Of a DNA stretch of 5,231 bases, positions 1-5,231 are shown piece by piece (within the stretch, counting starts at the first letter, position 1; each line of letters starts with the position of its first letter). The position numbers were made by a program, and so were the translations under genes. Origin of the DNA: Thermoactinomycetaceae bacterium (GTDB taxonomy: Bacteria; Bacillota; Bacilli; Thermoactinomycetales; Thermoactinomycetaceae). Below the pieces are notes generated by a model. The model saw only the letters and a list, made by a program, of their open reading frames with translations, did not search any database and was not told the origin of the DNA. The DNA is taken from assembly GCA_025449475.1 (NCBI GenBank), contig JANWJM010000005.1:1-5231 (forward strand). The letters are read 5' to 3'.

Positions 1-943
1 ACTCCAACCGAATCAACCTTCTGTAACTCACTCGCTTGTTTAACGATCGATGCTTGATGGTCGTATTTAACCGCTCAGAATAGTGAGCTAACACTTTTCT
101 TTTGCCGTCATCATTTAAATAACAGATGCCACCCATCTGATCAAAGGATCGGCGATTTAATATTTTTGCATTTACTAATTTAAAGATGAGCCGATCTGCA
201 AGGAGGGGTTTAAAGATTTCACTGATATCCAACGAAAGTGAATATCGCCTTTCGGTTGACTCATGGAGAAAACTGATCGTCGGATTTAAGTGGGTATGAT
301 AAATCTCACTTAGGATCGTTGCATAAACCAATGAATTAACGAAAGAGACTAGTGCGTTCATCCGGTTATTTGGAGGTCTCTTCACTCGTTTACTCATCAC
401 AAAATCAGGATTCCTGATGTACATCGCTTGATCAATCATCTGATAGTACTTTTTTCGTACGACTCCCTCGATGCCCATCAATTGAGCGATACTCGATGTT
501 GATCGAACCTTTTTCATATCTTCTTTAATCTCTTCTGTCAAATGATCAACCTGTGGAGAAGAAACGTCACGTTGGATCTTTCGAATATTTTTCATCATAT
601 TCGCATGTGCACCACGTAGAAACTCCTTTGCCAATGATAACCTGCTCTCCAATCGATTCGCCGCAAGCGCCTGTTTGATTAGAACATTACCAGAGACTTG
701 CTGCTCAGTAGGCATAAAACTCCCTGTATAAAAACCATAATAATTAAAAAAGTGGATCGGAATATGTTTGCTACTGAAAAATTCCAAAAGCTTCGTATTC
801 AGTTGAAGCGAATTCATTACATACAATGCATCGATTTGTTCCACCGGGAGATAGACATGGCCTTCTGAATGATCGAAGCGAAGGGTATGATGTTGACGTT
901 TTATTTGACCTTCGCGCGTGATGTAAAAGGGTCTTTTCGACAT
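1..943 (-). CDS. cas1: Cas1 integrase, C-terminus cut by window edge
   Basis: The gene starts with ATG at 941-943 and stays open for 314 codons to the left edge, so its stop is outside the window. Type I-B Cas1 is usually about 325-345 residues, so perhaps 10-30 are missing. Cas1 with Cas2 integrates new spacers into the CRISPR array. The N-terminal beta domain (SKRPFYITREGQIKRQ, with SSKHIPIHFFNYYGFYTGSF ending near 76) precedes the helical catalytic domain. The metal-binding residues are all present: E159 in MGIEG, H227 in TISFLHES, and D239 and E242 in SLSLDISEIFKP. Other family blocks are RPPNNRMNALVSFVNSLVYA, LSEIYHTHLNP, and the terminal VSYRRLIRLE that in relatives leads into the last helix. 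A strong GGGAGGAG ribosome site lies 6 bases before the ATG. It is preceded by cas4; cas2 is expected just beyond the left edge. I read every codon and found no stop or frameshift. Confidence 0.96.
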   Translation of the reverse strand, partial: MSKRPFYITREGQIKRQHHTLRFDHSEGHVYLPVEQIDALYVMNSLQLNTKLLEFFSSKHIPIHFFNYYGFYTGSFMPTEQQVSGNVLIKQALAANRLESRLSLAKEFLRGAHANMMKNIRKIQRDVSSPQVDHLTEEIKEDMKKVRSTSSIAQLMGIEGVVRKKYYQMIDQAMYIRNPDFVMSKRVKRPPNNRMNALVSFVNSLVYATILSEIYHTHLNPTISFLHESTERRYSLSLDISEIFKPLLADRLIFKLVNAKILNRRSFDQMGGICYLNDDGKRKVLAHYSERLNTTIKHRSLNKRVSYRRLIRLE

Positions 944-949
944 CGAACA

Positions 950-957
950 CTCCTCCC
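950..957 (-). promoter_or_regulatory. Ribosome binding site of cas1
   Basis: GGGAGGAG, the strongest Shine-Dalgarno match in the window, 6 bases before the cas1 ATG within the 18-base gap after cas4. It fixes the start at 943. Confidence 0.78.
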
Positions 958-961
958 GATC

Positions 962-1465
962 TCAAATATAACAAAATTCATAATACGCGCATTTTTGGCA
1001 TAACCCTTTATTCGAATGGACATCTGGCATCTGCTTTTCCTTCGCAATTTGTAAGATTTGATCGATCTTATTTTCAATCATTGCTTTGGCTGATTGATCT
1101 AAGGGAATCGTCTTCACTTTATTTAGTAGAGGATAGTGAATCTTTGCTCCTTGGATATGCTCAAAACCCATCATATATCGTAAATAATAGGCATAAAATA
1201 AAGGTTGTGATTGATGTTTTGGTTTGATCGTTTTTGAGGATTTTGTTTCGTGTACATATCCATCTTTATGGATAAAATCAATCTTAAACCCGCCAATTTG
1301 GATCTCTTTTTTCTCATTTTTATAAGTTTCCTCATGAATGAATTTCCCTAATTCTACTGGCTCATGTCCACCTGCTAAATTAATCTGCCGCAAATATAAC
1401 CATAACTGCCTTTTACAACTCTCCAAATAATAAAAATGCTGACCACCCAATGAATGGATATCCAT
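962..1465 (-). CDS. cas4: Cas4 RecB-like nuclease with Fe-S cluster
   Basis: A complete 167-residue protein, ATG start and TGA stop. Cas4 acts in adaptation with Cas1-Cas2, where it recognises the PAM end of prespacers and cuts it before integration. Four cysteines expected to hold an iron-sulphur cluster are present: C17 (ESCKRQLWLY) and C156, C159 and C165 near the C-terminus (CQKCAYYEFC). The RecB-type nuclease core is intact: H44 in GKFIHE, D63 in the KIDF strand, the E73-x-K75 pair in HETKSS, and Q87-x3-Y91 as the QxxxY motif. The length matches the short Cas4 of I-B systems (about 160-175). AAAGGAG lies 5 bases before the ATG. It sits between cas3 and cas1, the standard I-B position, 10 bases after cas3 and 18 before cas1, so it is surely cotranscribed with them. 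The stand-alone form, not the Cas4-Cas1 fusion of some other subtypes, is seen here. Confidence 0.96.
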   Translation of the reverse strand: MDIHSLGGQHFYYLESCKRQLWLYLRQINLAGGHEPVELGKFIHEETYKNEKKEIQIGGFKIDFIHKDGYVHETKSSKTIKPKHQSQPLFYAYYLRYMMGFEHIQGAKIHYPLLNKVKTIPLDQSAKAMIENKIDQILQIAKEKQMPDVHSNKGLCQKCAYYEFCYI

Positions 1466-1470
1466 GACAA

Positions 1471-1477
1471 CTCCTTT
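1471..1477 (-). promoter_or_regulatory. Ribosome binding site of cas4
   Basis: AAAGGAG, 5 bases before the cas4 ATG. It overlaps the last two bases of the cas3 TAA stop, so ribosomes ending cas3 could re-initiate on cas4. Confidence 0.75.
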
Positions 1478-4058
1478 AAATCATATCGAAATATTGCGAT
1501 GAAGGAACAACTTCATCATAGGAAAAACCAAGTTTCTCATCATAGGGGATCTCTGCAAAAGTTAGAACCGTCTGTCCATCTGCATCAATGGGATACTTTC
1601 GGATTTGACTCATCTGCCTAAAAAAGCGAACTTGCTTCATCGGAACGGAATAGTCCCGCACAACTCGATAAATGTTTTTGGATAACTCCCTTTTTGAATG
1701 ACCCGAAAGATCCATCTCTGACATCACTTTCTTCTGATACACATAAGGAATGACATCAATCGTACGATAGTGGGATTGTCGAACACGAAAAAGCCCTTCG
1801 CTTTCATCCGCATCATACTCTTTCCCAAATCGATCTTTGGGTTGCTTGCCAAAAATAATATCTTGATAAAAGTACTCTCTGAGTTGTCGATCTTCTAATC
1901 GATGAAAATCGGGATATAATTGATTCACCCAATTGACTACATTGGGAAATGTATATGTCTCTCCTAATAACTCCCAACTACGTTGAAGTAAATGATGGGG
2001 CGAGTCTGCTTGCTCATCAACATATGGATAAGCAGCATATTGTTCCTCGAAATCGAGTGGGAAAACCACCATCCTATATTGAAAGTCAGTCGGTAAATCA
2101 TGACGAGATTGACAAATCGTACACCGACAGTGATTTAAACAAGGGCGGATGCCATTGCGATGAAGGCGACCTCCGCGCTGTGCTAAAGCGTCAATGGGTG
2201 CTAAATCCGTCAACTGTACATCACAGCTAATGTCTAAACTCAGCTCACAAATTTGAGTCGTGACCAATATCACCGCATTCTGATCCTGGAAGCCATGCTT
2301 GGCTAAGGTTTCCTTTTCAGCAAGTGTTCGCTGATCCCGATCTTTGAATAAGATTTTGATGCATTTTTCTTTCATCTGTCGATCTAAAGCTGTAAACTCT
2401 GAGTGATAACAGATAATGTTATGATTTGGATAACGCTGCATTAACTCTTTTGCAATCGCTTTAGCTCGTTCCACTTGATTGACAATGATCATTTGTCGAT
2501 AGGGAAGATGTTCTTCGATGAGCTTCTTCGCCTCCAAGCTTAACTTGGTGTTTGGATCATAAAGAGGCGTCGAAGCTTTGTGAATTCGAAATGGACTTTT
2601 GACTGCTCCCTGATCGGGTGTCCTCCCTTCACTGATCAATGTGACATATTTCTTTTTCTTGCCCATTTTGTTCAGCTGCTTTAAAAAGGATTCAGGTAGC
2701 GTGGCCGACATCAGCAAGTGTGGAACTTGAAGAAGTTTTAAAATCCGTATACATTCGACTATTTTTTGTAAGGTATAACGTTCATAATAATGAATTTCAT
2801 CAAAAATAATCACTGACTGAAGAATATTTCCAAATGCGCGATCCGCATATTTATGAGCATGGATCAAGCTATATAATAAGTGGTCAATCGTCGAAACCGT
2901 AATCGTTGGTTGATAAAAATGATTACGAAACATCAAATCATCCACAAAAGCCGAAAGAGATTGTTTGGACTCGTCTTCTAGCTCAACCGTCGATGTCAAT
3001 AATTTTGATGCTTCTGAATGATAAAGACCAACCATATGCTTGGGAAAGTTATATTTATCTGGCGCAATTAAATCCAAATACATGGAATTGACTGAAAACC
3101 TGGTTGGTAAAGTAAAGATCATCCGATTCGCCTGTCCGTTCTCCATCCAATAACGAGCAAAAGTGAGTGCCGCTCCCGTCTTCCCTTCCCCACACCCTGC
3201 ACGGATAACCATAAAGGGTTGAATCTCTTTTTTCACTGCTGCTTGTAATGCGTTGGGCGCCTGAAAGACTTGATTCGAAATTTGACAGATCTCTGTACTG
3301 GGGATCCAATCTTGAGCATCTTTTTTTAATGTTTCTTCATTCACGGTAATTTGTTGTTTCATTTGAAGCCCCAATTGTTCGTATTGCTGCTGTCCAATTC
3401 GACTGGATAGATTATCGCACAAGCAGATCACACTTAGAAAAAAAGTATGTAATGCCTTTTCTAATCTTCCTTTTTTTCTTGATTCGGCATGGATCTCCGT
3501 CAGTTGGCGTAATCGCTTTACTTTCTCTGCCAACTCGGGTCCGGTCCAAGACAATTTGTCTTGTGAAAGTGGGGAATATGGCGGAAAAAAATTGTTCTCC
3601 TTTTCGAAATATACTTGTATAATCGAATTGACTTCATCAGCCGGCAAACAAAATGGTTTCATCTGTCGCACATGTTGATAACTATTTTGATGCAACATAT
3701 GATGGTGTGCTAATACACTGGTTAGAATCGTGCGAAACAGGACGTTCTCATAAAAACGTGATCCATACCACTGCTCAAACAAACACCAACAGGTTGCAAA
3801 CGATAATAAGGGATGCGAAACTTTGGTCTGTTTTTGCTCCCCCTCTAAATAGATTTGCCATTGCTGATTGGTTTTGCCGATATCATGGAGATACACCGCT
3901 AGACTTAATAATGAGTAGACCTCCTTCATCTCCAACTCATAGCGATGACAGAAAGTGGATAAAAACCGCTCATGACGCCGCCAATAATCGTTGAATACTT
4001 CCCATGCATCGAGCAGATGGGGAAGCAAATCATGATAAGGTTTAGCTTTGCTCACCAT
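1476..4058 (-). CDS. cas3: Cas3: HD nuclease fused to DExH helicase
   Basis: An 860-residue protein, the effector that Cascade recruits to unwind and degrade target DNA with 3'-5' polarity. The ATG at 4056-4058 is chosen because AAGGAG lies 8 bases before it; a GTG at 4065-4067 would add three residues but overlaps that ribosome site. The N-terminal HD domain shows H14, the HDIGK motif (H58, D59), H82, the HHH run (about 118-120) and D215, the expected metal ligands. The helicase follows: Walker A GCGEGKT (288-294), motif Ia TLPTR, TITVSTIDHLL, DEIH (420-423), SAT (451-453), motif V region VTTQICELSLDIS, and motif VI QRGGRLHR (627-634). Every core motif is intact. Directly after motif VI is a cysteine cluster (C640, C644, C646, C649). 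A C-terminal region with YDEKLGFSYD resembles the conserved Cas3 tail. It overlaps cas5 by 17 bases and is followed 10 bases later by cas4. A fused HD plus helicase of this size is normal for I-B. Confidence 0.96.
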   Translation of the reverse strand: MVSKAKPYHDLLPHLLDAWEVFNDYWRRHERFLSTFCHRYELEMKEVYSLLSLAVYLHDIGKTNQQWQIYLEGEQKQTKVSHPLLSFATCWCLFEQWYGSRFYENVLFRTILTSVLAHHHMLHQNSYQHVRQMKPFCLPADEVNSIIQVYFEKENNFFPPYSPLSQDKLSWTGPELAEKVKRLRQLTEIHAESRKKGRLEKALHTFFLSVICLCDNLSSRIGQQQYEQLGLQMKQQITVNEETLKKDAQDWIPSTEICQISNQVFQAPNALQAAVKKEIQPFMVIRAGCGEGKTGAALTFARYWMENGQANRMIFTLPTRFSVNSMYLDLIAPDKYNFPKHMVGLYHSEASKLLTSTVELEDESKQSLSAFVDDLMFRNHFYQPTITVSTIDHLLYSLIHAHKYADRAFGNILQSVIIFDEIHYYERYTLQKIVECIRILKLLQVPHLLMSATLPESFLKQLNKMGKKKKYVTLISEGRTPDQGAVKSPFRIHKASTPLYDPNTKLSLEAKKLIEEHLPYRQMIIVNQVERAKAIAKELMQRYPNHNIICYHSEFTALDRQMKEKCIKILFKDRDQRTLAEKETLAKHGFQDQNAVILVTTQICELSLDISCDVQLTDLAPIDALAQRGGRLHRNGIRPCLNHCRCTICQSRHDLPTDFQYRMVVFPLDFEEQYAAYPYVDEQADSPHHLLQRSWELLGETYTFPNVVNWVNQLYPDFHRLEDRQLREYFYQDIIFGKQPKDRFGKEYDADESEGLFRVRQSHYRTIDVIPYVYQKKVMSEMDLSGHSKRELSKNIYRVVRDYSVPMKQVRFFRQMSQIRKYPIDADGQTVLTFAEIPYDEKLGFSYDEVVPSSQYFDMI

Positions 4059-4734
4059 GATCGACACTCCTTAAGACAATCACATCGTTGGTATGTGTTA
4101 ATCGCAAGCTTGGGATCGGTTCTGCAAAGATGATCTCCTTTCCGATATAAACCAATTGATAGGTGATATGATATTGCGATCGTTGTCCTTCTTGAAATCG
4201 AACCGGCCACTGACAGATAGACACATCCGCATTGACCACCTCGTTTTCTTGACAGTCCTCCACTGGGACCGCGCTCATCATTTGTCTCGTGAAAATGGGT
4301 TCGGTCTTTTGCATCTGGATCCCATGAATTTCAACAACGTCGTCAGATTCCCCTAGATACAGCAGCCGAGCGGGATTCAACAGTGCCTCCGCAATCGCTT
4401 CAAGGATGGATTCAGAACTGGAAAGATAAATCCGATAAGCAGGTTGGATGATCTTCTGTTTCATCAAGGTTGTATACATATTATCTTTGCCTGGGTTCCA
4501 TTTCTGCCAACGAGAAAAAGTTTCGACAACTTCCCCTTGATTCAGTATTCTTACATTTATCCCTAACTTTACCAATAATGAATAATCATCTTGCCTCATT
4601 CCTAATGCGTTTGCAATTAGACCATATATGGTTGTTGGAGGGGGAGCGAGATACGTTAAGTGAGTATTTATGCTATGGGGAATCCGAAACGAACACCAGC
4701 CGGGAATGGTTAAATCAGCAGTTAGAACCTTCAC
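4042..4734 (-). CDS. cas5: Cas5 (type I-B Cascade subunit)
   Basis: A complete 230-residue protein with a GTG start and TAA stop. Cas5 is the Cascade subunit that binds the 5' handle of the crRNA and links the Cas7 filament to the large subunit. The N-terminus has the family signature: a first beta strand (KVLTADLTIPGWCSFR), then the proline-rich PPPTTIYGLIANALG at residues 31-45, matching the Cas5 P-P-S/T-T-x-x-G-x-L/I pattern. A second family block, PARLLYLGESDDVV, lies at about 121-134. The length fits type I-B Cas5 (about 210-250). The GTG start overlaps the cas7 stop as GTGA and has no obvious Shine-Dalgarno of its own, suggesting coupling to cas7 translation. The 3' end overlaps the start of cas3. 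In I-B systems Cas6, not Cas5, processes crRNA, so a structural role is inferred. Confidence 0.92.
   Translation of the reverse strand: MKVLTADLTIPGWCSFRIPHSINTHLTYLAPPPTTIYGLIANALGMRQDDYSLLVKLGINVRILNQGEVVETFSRWQKWNPGKDNMYTTLMKQKIIQPAYRIYLSSSESILEAIAEALLNPARLLYLGESDDVVEIHGIQMQKTEPIFTRQMMSAVPVEDCQENEVVNADVSICQWPVRFQEGQRSQYHITYQLVYIGKEIIFAEPIPSLRLTHTNDVIVLRSVDHGEQS
4067..4072 (-). promoter_or_regulatory. Ribosome binding site of cas3 (decides the start)
   Basis: AAGGAG on the minus strand, inside the coding end of cas5, with 8 bases to the ATG at 4058. It overlaps the alternative GTG at 4065-4067, which therefore has no usable ribosome site. This argues for the 860-residue form of Cas3. Confidence 0.75.
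4731..4734 (-). other. GTGA stop/start overlap joining cas7 and cas5
   Basis: The cas7 TGA (4731-4733) and cas5 GTG (4732-4734) share bases. No good Shine-Dalgarno is seen in the preceding 20 bases. This suggests termination-reinitiation, which would tie Cas5 output to Cas7 output; the mechanism is inferred. Confidence 0.7.
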
Positions 4735-5231
4735 AGATGATCACGAAGCTGAGATTTTGCCCATTCAATTGCTTCCAAGACGCTGACGATCGGGATTCCT
4801 TGTTCTTGCAAGACCTTTTGAACCTCGGTTTCATTTTGAATGATCCCCGGCGTCCATCCAACGCATAGTTGATCTTGCAACATCTGATGTTCTTTTAAGC
4901 CCAGCGCTAACCGTTCGACATGAATGTGACGGTTTTGATCCAAATCAAGGTAATGCAAGCCGCGCTGATTGTATGTCTTTTTTACCGTTATAAAGAGAAT
5001 CTCCGGCGCTAATGAGCTTGCTGCCCTCGCTTGCTTGGCCAGACCACTTAGATGATAAACGGCATCCAAGATGGCCGAAACCCGCTCCAGTCGTTTTTCG
5101 GGCTCCAAATCCAATGTCGTCTGATAGCCTTTAAACGTATCCTTATCCTTCTTCTTCTTTTTCTTTTTCTCTATGATGGGTTCGACTACGCGACCCACAT
5201 TCTCAACATCAATGATCAAATTGACTTTATA
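4731..5231 (-). CDS. cas7: Cas7 (Cst2/DevR-like, type I-B Cascade backbone), C-terminal part
   Basis: This is the 3' part of a gene entering from the right edge: 166 codons and a TGA stop, with the frame open to the last base (it begins YKVNLIIDVENVG). A TTG at 5217-5219 could be read as a start, but the upstream codons stay open and match the family, so it is internal. The VNL-ID-VENVG strand, the block from about 5099 reading RLERVSAILDAVYHLSGLAK and the following SSLAPEILFI resemble the Cst2/DevR family, where a G-x-A-K motif is followed by an aspartate/proline-rich turn. Family members are about 280-330 residues, so roughly half is missing. Cas7 subunits polymerise along the crRNA spacer to form the Cascade backbone in the cytoplasm. 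A run of seven lysines after the first strand sits where a variable loop is expected. The stop overlaps the cas5 start. The assignment rests strongly on context (directly before cas5 and cas3) and moderately on sequence. Confidence 0.87.
   Translation of the reverse strand, partial: YKVNLIIDVENVGRVVEPIIEKKKKKKKDKDTFKGYQTTLDLEPEKRLERVSAILDAVYHLSGLAKQARAASSLAPEILFITVKKTYNQRGLHYLDLDQNRHIHVERLALGLKEHQMLQDQLCVGWTPGIIQNETEVQKVLQEQGIPIVSVLEAIEWAKSQLRDHL
5146..5172 (-). repeat. Purine-only tract coding for the lysine run of Cas7
   Basis: A 27-base stretch with only pyrimidines on the plus strand (only A and G on the coding strand), made of AAG/AAA codons. It encodes the E-K7-D segment of Cas7. Such low-complexity A-rich tracts can be prone to slippage, but the reading frame is intact here. 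Confidence 0.7.

Noticed and set aside
944..961. Promoter or terminator between cas4 and cas1
   Set aside because: The 18-base gap holds only the cas1 ribosome site, with no inverted repeat or promoter elements.
771..974. Minus-strand frame of 67 codons overlapping the start of cas1
   Set aside because: It is out of frame with cas1 and with the end of cas4, has no ribosome site and has no recognisable protein features. The cas1 frame covers the same bases with conserved motifs.
3055..3309. Minus-strand frame of 84 codons within cas3
   Set aside because: It is a shifted frame inside the region coding Walker A of Cas3, with a composition typical of an out-of-frame translation.
1949..4868. Five plus-strand frames of 61-132 codons (near 1949, 2906, 3653, 4156 and 4470)
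   Set aside because: All are antisense to well-supported cas genes, lack convincing ribosome sites, and show no recognisable domain.
4731..5219. Reading the cas7 fragment as a complete 162-residue gene with a TTG start
   Set aside because: The frame continues open upstream to the window edge, the preceding residues (YKVN) fit the family, and 162 residues is about half the usual Cas7 length.
1..5231. CRISPR array, anti-CRISPR gene or internal small subunit (Cas11-type) start
   Set aside because: No regularly spaced direct repeats are visible. Every base is used by a cas gene apart from two short gaps. The I-B internal Cas11 start is known from cas8b, which is not in the window.

Overview
The window is a stretch of a type I CRISPR-cas operon, most likely subtype I-B. 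All genes lie on the minus strand, so they read from right to left: cas7 (3' part, cut by the right edge), cas5, cas3 (HD nuclease plus helicase), cas4 and cas1 (cut by the left edge, probably lacking only its last few residues). There is no non-coding stretch longer than about 18 bases, and I see no CRISPR repeats, tRNA, rRNA, insertion sequence or terminator. The plus-strand open frames are antisense shadows of the cas genes.

The base composition is moderately AT-rich. Strong AGGAG-type Shine-Dalgarno sequences precede cas3, cas4 and cas1, and GTG is used as a start. The Cas1 sequence resembles clostridial/bacillar type I-B Cas1 proteins. Together these suggest a Gram-positive Bacillota host; that is an inference and the genus cannot be named. 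GATC sites are clearly more frequent than chance.

Layout on the minus strand: 5231-4731 cas7 C-terminal 166 codons; 4734-4042 cas5, joined to cas7 by a GTGA stop/start overlap; 4058-1476 cas3, starting inside the end of cas5; 1465-962 cas4, 10 bases after cas3; 943-1 cas1, 18 bases after cas4. Tight spacing and overlaps point to one polycistronic message with translational coupling. The expected partners cas6 and cas8b would lie upstream (right of the window). cas2 and a repeat array would lie downstream (left).

In the usual I-B scheme, Cas7 forms the crRNA-binding backbone of Cascade and Cas5 caps the crRNA 5' handle. Cas3 is recruited to unwind and shred the target DNA. Cas4 works with Cas1-Cas2 to trim and orient PAM-bearing prespacers before integration. 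All catalytic motifs that can be checked in Cas3, Cas4 and Cas1 are intact, so the system looks functional rather than decayed. I do not see an undescribed system here. The most unusual details are a cysteine cluster just after helicase motif VI of Cas3, a lysine tract in Cas7 and the GATC enrichment.
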